From positions 1 through 64,000 of the forward strand of contig NZ_SCHL01000006.1 in NCBI RefSeq assembly GCF_004099695.1: a stretch of 64,000 nucleotides of DNA, in the 5' to 3' direction. Numbering within the stretch: position 1 is the first letter of the stretch; the number at the start of each line of letters is the position of its first letter. The position numbers and the translations under genes are program-made. The DNA comes from Methanosarcina sp. MSH10X1. Lineage in GTDB: Archaea; Halobacteriota; Methanosarcinia; Methanosarcinales; Methanosarcinaceae. Of the stretch, positions 19,595 to 29,991 are shown one piece after another. The notes under the pieces are model-generated. The model did no database searches, had not been told where the DNA came from, and was given only the letters and a program-made list of their open reading frames with translations.

Positions 19595-21382
19595 ATGCTG
19601 TTTAAAACAGTTATTATTTTGCTGCTTGCGCTCTGCATGGTATCTCCAGCCAGTGCAAAATATTCACTGGAAGAAGCTGAGACACATATAACGGTTAATA
19701 CCAGCGGGATTGTCCACGTTGAAGAGTCGGTATCATATGCATTTGATGGAAAGTATATCGATGTTCACAGAGAGCTGAAAGCACCACCTGGGGAATTTAT
19801 CGAGAACGTTGAAGCGCATTTTTCCGATAAAGAGTGTGAACTCCTGATTGAACCGATTCCGGATGGGTACAGGTTAACAGGCGAGCTTCCGGATCCTACC
19901 CCTGAAAAGTTGACTTTTTATATTTCTTATGATTGCTACGGCGCAGTCAAAGTTCACAGGGATGTTTCTGAATTTAGCTATAAGCTGTGGGGTGGGGAAT
20001 GGGAGAAACCTTTGAAGGAATTTAAAGGAAGTGTTATGCTTCCGGTGAAAAACGAGAGTGAGATCAGGTACTGGACTCATCCGGTTGGCTATACACAGGA
20101 AGTGAATTTAAGAAATGATGTCATTACGGTAAGCGCAGGCGAGATCCCTTCCACCCAGTGGTATGAAATCCGGGCGGTTTTCCCGAGAATTGCATCCCCC
20201 AACCCCCGCCTTGTCCAGGTGGATAATGCCGTGGGGCTCGAAGAAATACTGGCTATTGAAAGTGAATATCAAAAGAAAGGTCTGGTTCTGGAAGATATAT
20301 ATAGCGCGACAATTTTATTTGCACTCCTTGTCCTGGCATTTCCTCTGTTTATATACTATCTCTATGGAAGAGAACCAAAAATCGATTACAGAACAATATC
20401 TGAAAGGGAGATGCCTGCCTATTCCAAACCCGCCGTTATAAATGCCGTTATGAAAGGGAATATGGGTATTCCTACAATAGATGGATTTACTGCAACCATT
20501 ATGGATCTTACTAACCGCGGCTACATCTCATTCCGGAACTTAAAACCCGAAGAGAAAGACTCGTTATATAATCAGGAGCCCGGATCCAGAGACTTTATGG
20601 TAGAAATTCCTGATAATGAAAAAGACCTTCAAAAAAGAGGAAGCCCCTCCGAACTGGAAGATTTTGAAGAAGATACGCTCTCGCTGTTAAAGGCTCATGC
20701 TTCCGAAGGAAAAATCTCCTGGAAAAAACTTGAAAAGGAGCTTCAAAGCGGATCGGATTTCTATAAGTTCTTAATTACCTGGAGCAAAAAAGTTCATGCA
20801 TACATAATGTTTGATAAATTCTTCCAATCCACGGGGAACGTATACATGTACTGGTTTGCTCGATCAGTTTTAATCGCAGCAATTGTTTATTATATTTTAA
20901 TCTCCGGGTTTTTCCCGTCAAAAGCTTTTCCCCTGACATCAAAAATTTATGTATTGACGGCTTCGATCGGGATCTATGGATTCGTTATGACAAAATACTC
21001 AAACGCCTTCCTAACAGTATTTGGACGATGGACTCCCGAGGGAAGCCTTTACTACAAACGCTGGGACAATTTCAAAAAATATATTACAGACCTTTCTGCT
21101 CTCAAAGAACATCCTGCTGAATCAGTAGAGACCTGGGACTCCTATCTTGTATATGCTGTCTCTCTCGGAGTCGCAAAGGAAATGCTTCAAAATATATCTC
21201 AGATTGTTCCGCCGGAGCAGCTAGAAAGGAGTCGCTTCCATCCCATAAGTGACAATTATAATCAATCCGGCTGTGATATGGAGAATACCTGCTCATCATC
21301 CCGTCCTGAAGATAAGGATCATGCCGATCATAGGGACAGTATAGGCGGCAGCTCAGGGGTAGTCGAAAGCAGTACCGAATGA
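19595..21382 (+). CDS. DUF2207 family membrane protein
   Basis: I place the start at ATG 19595, giving a clean signal peptide (MLFKTVIILLLALCMVSPAS). An upstream TTG at 19541 would add 18 residues. An extracytoplasmic DUF2207 beta-rich domain follows (about 20-215, with SVSYAFDGKYIDVHRELK near the start). Next come a transmembrane helix (about 240-262, ATILFALLVLAFPLFIYYLYG), a cytoplasmic helical domain, two or more further hydrophobic segments (about 425-475) and a C-terminal tail. The usual Gly/Ser-rich end of the family is reduced to GGSSG. Its function is unknown. The gene is followed by an array of hairpins. Confidence 0.85.
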   Translation: MLFKTVIILLLALCMVSPASAKYSLEEAETHITVNTSGIVHVEESVSYAFDGKYIDVHRELKAPPGEFIENVEAHFSDKECELLIEPIPDGYRLTGELPDPTPEKLTFYISYDCYGAVKVHRDVSEFSYKLWGGEWEKPLKEFKGSVMLPVKNESEIRYWTHPVGYTQEVNLRNDVITVSAGEIPSTQWYEIRAVFPRIASPNPRLVQVDNAVGLEEILAIESEYQKKGLVLEDIYSATILFALLVLAFPLFIYYLYGREPKIDYRTISEREMPAYSKPAVINAVMKGNMGIPTIDGFTATIMDLTNRGYISFRNLKPEEKDSLYNQEPGSRDFMVEIPDNEKDLQKRGSPSELEDFEEDTLSLLKAHASEGKISWKKLEKELQSGSDFYKFLITWSKKVHAYIMFDKFFQSTGNVYMYWFARSVLIAAIVYYILISGFFPSKAFPLTSKIYVLTASIGIYGFVMTKYSNAFLTVFGRWTPEGSLYYKRWDNFKKYITDLSALKEHPAESVETWDSYLVYAVSLGVAKEMLQNISQIVPPEQLERSRFHPISDNYNQSGCDMENTCSSSRPEDKDHADHRDSIGGSSGVVESSTE

Positions 21383-21558
21383 AAAATAGAATATAGAATA
21401 AGGAGACAGAATCCTATCCTGCAGCAATAAAAAAGCCTGAAAAACTGAAAAAAATAACGTTGAACCTGAACTGTTGGCCCGAAACCGTTGACCTGCAAGC
21501 GTGGCGTCGCTTGAGCCCGCCCCGGTTACACCGGTTTCGATAAATCAGAGTTTTCGAT

Positions 21559-21796
21559 AAAACTTTTTTTGAAAAAGTTTTCACTCAAGCCTTTTTTGAA
21601 AAGGCTTGCGGTCAAGGATTTTTTTGAAAAAGTTTTCGCTCAAGCCTTTTTGTAAAAGGCTTGCGTTGCGCCGGTTTATCACGCCGTTACATTGTTTTCG
21701 ATAAAGCATGAGTTTTTGATCAAACTTTTTTTGAAAAAGTTTGCGATAAAACCTTTTCTCAAAAGGTTTTCGCTCAAGCCTTTTCTCAAAAGGCTT
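21559..21796. repeat. Array of seven short hairpins with covarying arms
   Basis: Perfect inverted repeats with 3-nt loops lie at 21559-21581, 21587-21607, 21642-21662, 21722-21742, 21748-21770 and 21776-21796, with an imperfect one near 21615-21636. The arms change between copies (AAAACTTTTT, AAGCCTTTT, AAACTTTTT, AAAACCTTTT) yet stay complementary, and the linkers are short GC-rich words such as GCGGT and CGCTC. They are not classic terminators, because no T tract follows. Confidence 0.85.
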
Positions 21797-21891
21797 GCGG
21801 TCAAGTAATTTTTCAAAACATTTGCGACGACGCCCCTGATTCTTGCCCATAAATAAGCCCTTTTGAAATCAGCTTAACTTCTTTATTATAA

Positions 21892-22027
21892 TTAGCCCTC
21901 TTGAGCGAAGCGAAAAGGGCTCCGTCCTCCCGAGACGGAAATCGGGCGAGACAGAAATCGGGCGAGACAGAAATCGGGCGAGACGGAAATCGGGCGAGAC
22001 AGAAATCAGGCGAGAAGGAAATCGGGG
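21892..22027 (+). repeat. Dispersed palindromic element with 16-bp expansion (copy E1)
   Basis: The element opens with an imperfect hairpin (GCCCTCTT...AAAAGGGC, about 21894-21920), then CCTCCCGAGACGG. The downstream CGAGACxGAAATCGGG word is then repeated exactly six times with a 16-bp period (21931-22026). Two related copies lie at 32447 and 32842. It ends 58 bp before the acyltransferase ATG. Confidence 0.85.
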
Positions 22028-22084
22028 CGCAATTTTGCCGGTGCAAAAGATTATTATATAACACTGTTTATTTTTTAAGGTGAG

Positions 22085-23236
22085 ATGAGATTTCACTGGA
22101 TAGATGCTTTAAAAGGAATCGGGATTATACTTGTTGTGTTTGCGCACCATAAATTGCCGGTAGCGCTCGATACTTACATTTTTTCCTTTCATATGCCGCT
22201 TTTCTTCTTTATTTCCGGGTTCCTGTTTGACTTCTGGAAACATACAGCATCAGCCGCAAGTTTTGTAAAGAAAAGATTCAGGTCCCTTATCGTACCTTAC
22301 TTCGGCTTTGCCCTGCTTACCTGTTTATTTTATTTATTACTGGATATCGGGTACCAGCCAGGAGTCACGAACATCGACTTTTTCAAAGCCAGTCCTGCTG
22401 AAAACATTCATTCCATAGTCTATGCACTGGGACCCCTGATCTCTTACAATCCGCCCCTCTGGTTTCTGACCTGCCTTTTTGTAACCGAGCTTCTTTTTTA
22501 CGGGTTTGCGAAGAAATATTACGCTGAGCCGGGAAAGCTTATGTTCTGGCTCACAGCTGTCGGAGTAATAGGATACCTTTATTCGGTTTATGTGCCTTTC
22601 AGGCTGCCCTGGAACGCTGACGTGGCTCTCACTGCCGTAGTCTTTTACGGGGCAGGAAATTTATTCAGGAAATTCATAGAACCGGAAGCATGGAAGGCTG
22701 GAGAGAAGCCTCGGGATAATCCGGATTACCAGCCTGGCTTGAAGTTCAGGAGAAGTCTCCTCCGGGTCTGGAAGTTTCTTCCCGGAATTCTTACTCTTGT
22801 AAACCTGCTATACTTCGGATACCTTCTGCACTTTCCCACGCCAGAAGAGATGAATATGAATGTGCTGAAATATGGAAACTTTTTTTCCTACTACCTTCTG
22901 GCATTCTCAGGAATCTTTACCTTTGTTTACCTTTTCAAGAACGTCAGGAGTTCAAAGGTACTGGAATATTATGGAAGAAATAGCCTGATTGTGCTAGCGC
23001 TTCACTTCCCTGTAAAAGATATCCTTACAAAACTCATAGTCCTGGTTTTCATGATTGATGTTGAGACTTACTATTATAACGCTGGCTTCGCTCTGGGCTT
23101 AACGGTACTGAATTTGTTCTGCATGATACCTGTAATCTTCCTTATCAACACCTATTTCCCTTATTTACTGGGAATAAAGAGACCTTCTGAAAGCTCAGAA
23201 AGCCTCAGGACTCGTTTAAAAAAGTTCATAAACTGA
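22085..23236 (+). CDS. Membrane acyltransferase, acyltransferase-3 family (copy 2)
   Basis: A 383-residue acyltransferase-3 protein, closely similar to the gene at 7982, with the same N-terminal motif (RFHWIDALKGIGIILVVFAHH), SFHMPLFFFISGFLF and about ten hydrophobic segments. The ATG at 22085 has a good ribosome site (GGTGA, four bases upstream). The likely role is acylation of an extracytoplasmic glycan. The least conserved stretch between the copies is the loop at about 197-222, so they may differ in regulation more than in chemistry. Bases 22127-22203 are exactly repeated at the left edge of the window. Confidence 0.88.
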   Translation: MRFHWIDALKGIGIILVVFAHHKLPVALDTYIFSFHMPLFFFISGFLFDFWKHTASAASFVKKRFRSLIVPYFGFALLTCLFYLLLDIGYQPGVTNIDFFKASPAENIHSIVYALGPLISYNPPLWFLTCLFVTELLFYGFAKKYYAEPGKLMFWLTAVGVIGYLYSVYVPFRLPWNADVALTAVVFYGAGNLFRKFIEPEAWKAGEKPRDNPDYQPGLKFRRSLLRVWKFLPGILTLVNLLYFGYLLHFPTPEEMNMNVLKYGNFFSYYLLAFSGIFTFVYLFKNVRSSKVLEYYGRNSLIVLALHFPVKDILTKLIVLVFMIDVETYYYNAGFALGLTVLNLFCMIPVIFLINTYFPYLLGIKRPSESSESLRTRLKKFIN

Positions 23237-23431
23237 AATGGCAGAATTATCCAGGCTATCCCTATCTATACTAAAAATGCACTATCCATTGCGCTTTCGG
23301 ACTATTTTCCAATACCTTTTCGATTACACTTTCCTAAAAATAAAATACACAGTCGCCGAAAAAGCTGAAAAAATAGGAAGAGAAAAAAGCAAAATACTAT
23401 AAAAATAACATTCCCCGGATAAAATAAGACG

Positions 23432-26182
23432 GTGCCGAAAAAAATGGACATTTCCCGCTTTCTAGACCAGATTCAAACCTCCAGCCGCTATGAAAACCAG
23501 ATCGTTCATAATGAAAGAATCCCTGCGAGGGAGGCTAGGTACGCATCCCTGCAAATAACGCCGAAGGTAAAAGCAGCCCTTTCAGGCATAGGGATTGAGG
23601 AGCTGTATACGCATCAGGCCGAAGCCATAGAAAAAATCCGGGAAGGGAAAGACTTAGTACTCTGTACGACCACAGCAAGCGGAAAGTCCCTTACTTACAT
23701 GATTCCTGTTTTTGAAACTATTCTCAACGAGCCTGAAACAACTACCCTTTATATCTCTCCTTTAAATGCGCTAGTAAACGACCAGTTAAAGTCCTTTCTG
23801 GAATTCGAGGGGGCGCTGAAGTCCGGGGCAGGCATAGCCCGTTATACAGGTGCCCTCTCAGAAGCCCAGAAAAGGAAGGTGAGAGAAGGGCAGACAAATG
23901 TGGTTTTAACCAACCCTGAAATGATTCACATGAGTTTTCTTTCCTGGCATCATCTATGGAGGCGCTTTTTCTCAAACCTCAGGTTCATAGTGGTTGATGA
24001 AAGCCATTACTATCGGGGGGTTATAGGCAGCAATATGGCGAACCTGCTCAGGCGGCTTTTACGCGTAGCTGAGCATTATGGGGCATCCCCGCAGTTTATC
24101 TGCTGTTCTGCAACCATAGGAAACCCTGATGACCATACGGAAACCCTTATCGGAAGGAAAGCCGCAGTGGTTGAGAATAATGGCTCTGTCCAGGGAAGCC
24201 AGCAATTCGTTTTCTGGAACCCGCCGCTTTATCTGAATAATAAAGGTAGCACACTCAGGAGAAGCAGTTTTTCCGAGGCTTCTTCACTTTTTACAAAGGC
24301 TGTGCAGGCAGGATTTCAGACTCTGGCCTTTACCCGGTCAAGACAGGGAGTTGAGAGGATGTATAAAAACTGTCGGGAGCTTTTAAGGAACCGCGATCTC
24401 TCCCCTGCGATTTGTTCGTACAGGAGTGGTTACTTTGACAGGGAAAGGGAAGAAATCGAAAAAAAAATGAATTCAGGGGAACTTCGGGGGGTTATCTCCA
24501 CAAATGCACTCGAACTGGGGATTGATATAGGAGGACTTGACGCCTGTATTCTGGACGGCTACCCCGGAACCGTAATGAGCGCAAGGCAGCAGGCAGGCAG
24601 GGCGGGCAGGAGCGGAAATGAAAGCCTTGTTGTACTTGTAGCAGGCACAAATGCCCTTGACCAGTATTATATGAGAAACCCTGCTGACTTTTTTGCAAGA
24701 AGCAGTGAAAACGCCGTGCTAAACCCCAGAAACCCGTATATCCTTGCAGGGCATCTGCTCTGTGCAGCAAAAGAATTTCCCCTGCGTGCATCGGATGAGA
24801 GATATTTCGGGAAAGGATATCCAAGAGTTGTGGAACTTCTGGAAGCCGAGGGACTGCTTGCAGGCGACGACCTGAAGTATTCGACGGATCCGTTCCCGTA
24901 CAAACACGTTTCTCTCCGGGGAATCGATAATAATACTTATTCCTTACTTGCTTTTGAGGGGGAAAAACGCTTCCCCATAGAAAAAGACATTGAAGAAACC
25001 CTTGCCTTCAGGGAGTGCCACCCCGGAGCGGTTTATATGCACAGGGGAGAACCCTATTACATAAACAGGATCGACCATGAGAAGAAGGAGATACATGCCG
25101 TAAAGACGCATGATACCTATCATACGAAACCCATGATCGACTCCTCGGTATTTGTGCAGGAAACCTATGCAGTAAAGCCGCTGCTGCACGCACCGGAGGT
25201 AGAAGTCGGGCTTGGGGAAGTCGAGGTAACGGACAGGGTTATTGGGTACAGGAAGATACAGACCCAGAGCAATGATATAATGAGCGCCCATTCCCTTGAA
25301 ATGCCTCCTGTCAGCCTTCAGACAATGGCTCTCTGGCTCAAGCTTCCGGACAGGCTGCAGGAGCTGGTAGGGGAGCATAAACTGGATTTCGCAGGCGGGA
25401 TACATGCTGTTGAGCACGCGATGATTTCCATGTACCCTCTTCACCTGCTTGTGGACAGGAGCGACGTAGGCGGGGTTTCCACGCCGTCCCATCCTGACCT
25501 GGGAGGCAAAAGCGGAATCTTCATCTATGACGGGCACAGAGGCGGAGTGGGGTATGCCGAAAAAGGTTACGACCTTATAGAAGATGTGCTTGAAGGCACC
25601 TTAAAAGCAATCGAGAGCTGCCCCTGTGAGAGCGGCTGCCCGAGCTGTATCCAGTCCCCGAAGTGCGGGAATAATAACGAGCCTCTGGACAAACATGCTG
25701 CGATCATGCTCCTTCATGAAATTCTCGGAAAAGCTCCCTATATTCCCCCTGAGAGAAAAGAGAAACACCTTTCCGAAGTCCGGGCTTCCGGACCGGCTCC
25801 CGAAAAAAGGAGTACAGACGATGCCCTGAGCCGGGTAAGGCGCCAGCTCAGGCGGGAAACCATAAAACAGGAATCGCCTGCAGGGCAGGATAAGAAAGAA
25901 AAAACCTTCATTGCTACGGATGAGAAGGGAGGAATGATAGGAGTAATTTCTGCCCCTGCCCCCGAAAAGGCTGCTGCAAAGACCTTTCACCAGAAATTCA
26001 GGGGAAAGAAGGAACCCACAAGGGAAAAACCCCTTGAGATCCATATAAAAGACCTTGGTGCAGGCAATAATTATAACTTCCGGCTCTGGATTGAGATTTC
26101 AGAAAATAAAGAGAATGAAGCCGTTAACGGAGAAAATGGAAACAGGGTTGTGAAGAAACTGGTTATCAGGAAAGTTATCTGA
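23432..26182 (+). CDS. DEAH-box ATP-dependent helicase, YprA/Hrq1-like, with C-terminal DUF1998
   Basis: A superfamily 2 helicase of 916 residues. Visible motifs are the Q-motif-like YTHQAEAIEKI (about 60), Walker A TTASGKSLTY (about 76), a DEAH-type VDESHYY (about 188), SATIG (about 226), and motif VI QQAGRAGRSG (about 388). The C-terminal DUF1998 region has the four-cysteine zinc cluster CPCESGCPSCIQSPKC (about 730-745). Relatives unwind 3'-tailed DNA in repair of crosslinks and alkylation. A charged tail of about 150 residues beyond DUF1998 is lineage-specific. The start is GTG 23432 or ATG 23444. The gene is alone in its orientation block. Confidence 0.9.
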   Translation: MPKKMDISRFLDQIQTSSRYENQIVHNERIPAREARYASLQITPKVKAALSGIGIEELYTHQAEAIEKIREGKDLVLCTTTASGKSLTYMIPVFETILNEPETTTLYISPLNALVNDQLKSFLEFEGALKSGAGIARYTGALSEAQKRKVREGQTNVVLTNPEMIHMSFLSWHHLWRRFFSNLRFIVVDESHYYRGVIGSNMANLLRRLLRVAEHYGASPQFICCSATIGNPDDHTETLIGRKAAVVENNGSVQGSQQFVFWNPPLYLNNKGSTLRRSSFSEASSLFTKAVQAGFQTLAFTRSRQGVERMYKNCRELLRNRDLSPAICSYRSGYFDREREEIEKKMNSGELRGVISTNALELGIDIGGLDACILDGYPGTVMSARQQAGRAGRSGNESLVVLVAGTNALDQYYMRNPADFFARSSENAVLNPRNPYILAGHLLCAAKEFPLRASDERYFGKGYPRVVELLEAEGLLAGDDLKYSTDPFPYKHVSLRGIDNNTYSLLAFEGEKRFPIEKDIEETLAFRECHPGAVYMHRGEPYYINRIDHEKKEIHAVKTHDTYHTKPMIDSSVFVQETYAVKPLLHAPEVEVGLGEVEVTDRVIGYRKIQTQSNDIMSAHSLEMPPVSLQTMALWLKLPDRLQELVGEHKLDFAGGIHAVEHAMISMYPLHLLVDRSDVGGVSTPSHPDLGGKSGIFIYDGHRGGVGYAEKGYDLIEDVLEGTLKAIESCPCESGCPSCIQSPKCGNNNEPLDKHAAIMLLHEILGKAPYIPPERKEKHLSEVRASGPAPEKRSTDDALSRVRRQLRRETIKQESPAGQDKKEKTFIATDEKGGMIGVISAPAPEKAAAKTFHQKFRGKKEPTREKPLEIHIKDLGAGNNYNFRLWIEISENKENEAVNGENGNRVVKKLVIRKVI

Positions 26183-26341
26183 AAAATATGCGCCTAGTAA
26201 CGTTCTCAGATTGTCAGAAAGGCTAAGGATGCGTTTTACCAGAGAGATCCGTTTTTCAGGCTTGGTCAACTGATTTCCATTTGCCCTGTGGCTCTGGCTC
26301 TTGACTACTTTTTTAATTTTCACTGATTTTTCATAAGATAT

Positions 26342-29236
26342 TCATTTACCTTCATAGACCGTGACATACCCGGACATAATCCTGGTATTGCTACCGTTTT
26401 CATTTGTCACTGTAAGGCTTACATCGTAATTTCCCGGCTCAGTAAATGTATGCGTCGCATTTAAAGCGTGTTTTGAATTGATGCCGTCTCCAAAGTCCCA
26501 GTGCCAGAAATTCGGTGCACCTGTACTGCTGTCAGTAAATAATACTATTAAGGGTGCATTTCCCGAGGTTACATTCGCAGAGAAGTCAGCTACAGGTGTT
26601 TTTAGTGAAGGGTCTATTACCGAAACCGTACACATGTAAATATCCTCGTTTGTCTGGAAAAGACCATTGACTGTGTATCCATTACGTGAATCCACCCAAA
26701 CCACCCTGTCACTATAAATTACAGGATCTGACTGCCCTGATTTATTTGAGGTGATCGGAGTTTCCGCGTGAGTGGAGAGGTCGTACATATAAATGTCAGG
26801 GTTACCCCATCCATTTCTGTTGCGGTCATCCGTCCATACTATTCTGTCCCCATAGATAGAAGGACTTGATTTAATTGATTCACAGGTGGTGATTCTGGTC
26901 TCCTTAGCTGTAGAGAGATTGTACATATAAATATGGCTGCCATTCAAGTAAACCAGCCTGTCACCGTGAATTTTTGGATTCGATGCGAATCCGCTGGTGG
27001 TAATTTGAGTTTCTGTAGAGGTAGAGAGATTATACATGTAGATGTCATTTTTACTCGAAGTTTTATTTCCGTTGCGCCAATCATGCCATACTATCTTATC
27101 ATCATAGATAACTGGATCATCCTGATTGGATTCGTTTGTGGTTATCCGCGTTTCCCTGCCTGTGGAGAGATTGTACATATAAATATCTCCGTTTTCATTG
27201 CGAGTATCCGTCCAGACTATCCTGTCCCCGTAAATATCAGGATCGTACACATTTATACTGTTTATGATCGGGGTTTCTTTAGAGGTAGAAAGATTATATA
27301 CGTGTATACCGGAACTTTCCACTCTTCCGTTGTTATTACGATATTCCTTCCAGACGATTCTATCACCATAGATTGCAGGCCATGTTTCATAATCATAGTA
27401 TGAAATATTGGCAGGGATTTGAGTCTCCCTGGAAGTAGAGAGATCGTAAATGTAAATATTGTAATGCCCCCATCCACTGCGATCATCAAAAAATACTATT
27501 TTATCCCCATAAATAACAGGTTTCGTCTGATTTGACTTGTTTGTGGTAATCTGAGCCTCCGTGAGAGTGTACTGAGGCCTATCGGATGCTGTTACAGGAT
27601 ATAACTTCGAGGAAGTGCCGTTTGCATTGTTTACTGTCAGATTGACAGTATAGGTACCGGATACAGGGTATACGTGAACCGGTGTTTTATCGGTAGAGTC
27701 AATGATTCCATCATTCTCGAAGTCCCATACCGTAGATATTGCATTCCGGGAAAGGTCTGTAAACAGGATAGAAAGAGGTACATAACCATTACTTACATTA
27801 GTACTGAAGTCAGCAACAGGAAATACTGGCTGCCGGTCTCCGGGCATAGAAACGAGAGGAAGATAATCAATATCATATGCACTGGCTGTATGGATCAGGT
27901 CCCCGATTCCATCCGTATTCCAGTCGTTGCAGTTTTGGGAAAATCCGGTCCCGTCAGGTTTTGCCCAGAAATTTCCTCCCAGGTAAGAACCGCCTGCAAT
28001 GTTAATGCCTGAGGTTTTTGCGGTGTTCAAAGAAACTGAATTTTTTCCGGCGCTGATGTTTATTGCCTTTGCAATACAATAATCGCCCGTATAGTTGCCT
28101 GTATCGTTGAAGAAGTTGACTGTATTATTGAACATGTTATTGTAGAAGTGATTAGTTCCATGATATGGCATCTCACCGATATTATCCTTAAACTGGTTTA
28201 TATATAATCCAAATTGCGCATTTAGCTCCACTCTGTTATTAGCTACCAGATTTTCGTAAGAATCACCTTTGAGTGATATTCCTATATTGTTGTTTGAAAT
28301 CGTATTATTTAAGATTGAATTCTCTCCCGCCTGGTCCATTGTAGAGCCGTCCACCAGTATCCCAATATTGTTCTTTGAAATTGTATTATTTGAAAATAAG
28401 TTGCCTCCTGAGTTCCAAACAGAAATTCCTTTATCGTTATGTATCAGGGTATTATTGTAAACTATGTTATTCCCCGTTAACCGGGTTAGACAGATGCCCT
28501 CACTACAATTTACAATTGTGTTATTTTTTATCTCGGAAGAAGCTTCAAAGAGGACAATTCCATAACCATCATCTATCCCATTTGAAATATAGTTGCCGAG
28601 AATTTTGCAATCACCACTGGAGCTAGCTGACGATATGCCTCCCTTCAGAAGAGTATTATTAAGCAAAACACAGTTATATGGTCCGTGAGAAACACCAATA
28701 CCTCCGCTAACAATTAGATTATCGGAAACTGTAAAACTAGAATCTTCCTCAGGCCCTGAAATGTAGATACCTGAATTTAAGATTACGTTTTTCTCAATAG
28801 TGGAATTGTAACACTCTTCAGCCCCAATGCCCGATTCCATAATATTACTTTTAACAGTGCAGTTCTCAATTTTATCATGCCAGATGCCATTTTCAGGGCC
28901 CTGTAAATTTAAATATTCCAGTACTTTAAACCCTCTTAAGGTAATATTATTCGCGCTTACGTTAAAATCCCGAACAGCAGTATCCTCAGGATTTTCAGAT
29001 TCAGAAAGGATGCTTATGTTCTCTTTTATTATATCCACACTTTCATTATAGAAGCCCGGATAAACGAGAATGAGATCACCTGAAGAGGAATTGTTTACTG
29101 CCTCCTGAATCAATGTGAAGTCTGTACCTGAACCATTGCCACCTACAGTAATCTCCCTGGCGGATGCAGGACTATAAACCGAAAACATAAGAAAAACAGC
29201 AACCTCTAGAAGAATAGTCAATTTATTTATGCACAA
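26342..29236 (-). CDS. Surface protein: beta-helix, PKD, beta-propeller, PKD
   Basis: The 964-residue protein has a signal peptide (LLEVAVFLMFSVYSPASA, about 8-25). A NosD-type right-handed parallel beta-helix follows (about 30-400; repeated NNTISxNNIGI words). Then come a PKD domain (about 470-545, with VWDFENDGIIDS), a six- or seven-bladed propeller whose repeats read DIYMYNLSTxxETxIT...GDRIVWxDxRN (about 555-865), and a second PKD domain (about 880-960, WHWDFGDG). It lacks a PGF tail or C-terminal helix, so it may be secreted or held non-covalently. Many Asn-X-Ser/Thr sequons suggest glycosylation. Such mosaic proteins are typical Methanosarcina envelope components; the ligand is unknown. 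Confidence 0.88.
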   Translation of the reverse strand: MCINKLTILLEVAVFLMFSVYSPASAREITVGGNGSGTDFTLIQEAVNNSSSGDLILVYPGFYNESVDIIKENISILSESENPEDTAVRDFNVSANNITLRGFKVLEYLNLQGPENGIWHDKIENCTVKSNIMESGIGAEECYNSTIEKNVILNSGIYISGPEEDSSFTVSDNLIVSGGIGVSHGPYNCVLLNNTLLKGGISSASSSGDCKILGNYISNGIDDGYGIVLFEASSEIKNNTIVNCSEGICLTRLTGNNIVYNNTLIHNDKGISVWNSGGNLFSNNTISKNNIGILVDGSTMDQAGENSILNNTISNNNIGISLKGDSYENLVANNRVELNAQFGLYINQFKDNIGEMPYHGTNHFYNNMFNNTVNFFNDTGNYTGDYCIAKAINISAGKNSVSLNTAKTSGINIAGGSYLGGNFWAKPDGTGFSQNCNDWNTDGIGDLIHTASAYDIDYLPLVSMPGDRQPVFPVADFSTNVSNGYVPLSILFTDLSRNAISTVWDFENDGIIDSTDKTPVHVYPVSGTYTVNLTVNNANGTSSKLYPVTASDRPQYTLTEAQITTNKSNQTKPVIYGDKIVFFDDRSGWGHYNIYIYDLSTSRETQIPANISYYDYETWPAIYGDRIVWKEYRNNNGRVESSGIHVYNLSTSKETPIINSINVYDPDIYGDRIVWTDTRNENGDIYMYNLSTGRETRITTNESNQDDPVIYDDKIVWHDWRNGNKTSSKNDIYMYNLSTSTETQITTSGFASNPKIHGDRLVYLNGSHIYMYNLSTAKETRITTCESIKSSPSIYGDRIVWTDDRNRNGWGNPDIYMYDLSTHAETPITSNKSGQSDPVIYSDRVVWVDSRNGYTVNGLFQTNEDIYMCTVSVIDPSLKTPVADFSANVTSGNAPLIVLFTDSSTGAPNFWHWDFGDGINSKHALNATHTFTEPGNYDVSLTVTNENGSNTRIMSGYVTVYEGK

Positions 29237-29991
29237 CTGTACTTCCCCCTTTGACCAGAAATACCGAACGAATAATACCGAACGAATAATACCGAACGAA
29301 TAATACCGAACGAATAATACCGAACGAATAAGATTTTAGAAGATCTCAGACCCTTACAAAGATGCATAATTTAAGGGCTAACAGAATTTCTTTTCGGCGC
29401 TATATAATTATGATCACTTCCTCAGTAAAAATGAAGCATGTAAGAGGATTATCTGCAATTTAAAAATCATTAATTCATGGATTCCCTTTTTAATGTGTTT
29501 TCGGCCTTAAACTCTTTAGCAGAGTATTCGATCCAGATAACAGGTGTTTCAAGTCATATTTCAAGTAAAATGGAAGTTTTTTATACTGACAGTTTCATAC
29601 CTGATTATGTTATGGGGAATTGTTAGATGGGAATAACATTTGCAAAAATTGACTCTATCAAAGGCTTCTGTTAATCTTTTATAGCTTGCATCTTTCTGTT
29701 TCCTTTGATTTGACGCATCTATACAGATAGAGAAAGAATTTAAAGCGAGGTTGACAATCTGAGCGGATTTGCAGCATTGAAATAGCGCAAAAAACATTTT
29801 AGAAGCGAATTATTATTTTTCTGGAATTCGGGGATTTATAGAGGGGATTTTGAACAGATTTTATTTTAAAAATTATTCACTGCTTTCAGGAGTTCCAACT
29901 CCTGAAACTGGAAATTTCTGTTTTCGAAGATTTACGAAAATGGAAATCTCAGGTTGTTTGAATGATACAGGAATTATAAAGGGTGCTACGC
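29237..29991. other. Intergenic region with tandem repeat
   Basis: About 750 bp between divergent genes. It holds a 14-bp tandem array next to the surface protein start and otherwise AT-rich DNA. I find no ORF with support and no RNA gene. The FAD oxidoreductase promoter should lie within the last 150 bp. Confidence 0.6.
29261..29330 (+). repeat. 14-bp tandem repeat, five perfect units
   Basis: ATACCGAACGAATA occurs five times head to tail without change. It lies about 25-95 bp upstream of the surface-protein start at 29236, where its promoter would be expected. Confidence 0.95.

Larger units (their letters stand above)
21383..22084. other. Intergenic region with hairpin array and dispersed element
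   Basis: Between the DUF2207 gene and the second acyltransferase there is no gene. The DNA holds the hairpin array (21559-21796) and the dispersed element with 16-bp expansion (21892-22027), described separately. Open frames here are translations of repeats. Confidence 0.7.

Noticed and set aside
21581-21850. Lys/Phe-rich 89-codon open frame
   Set aside because: It is the translation of the hairpin array and has no protein-like character.
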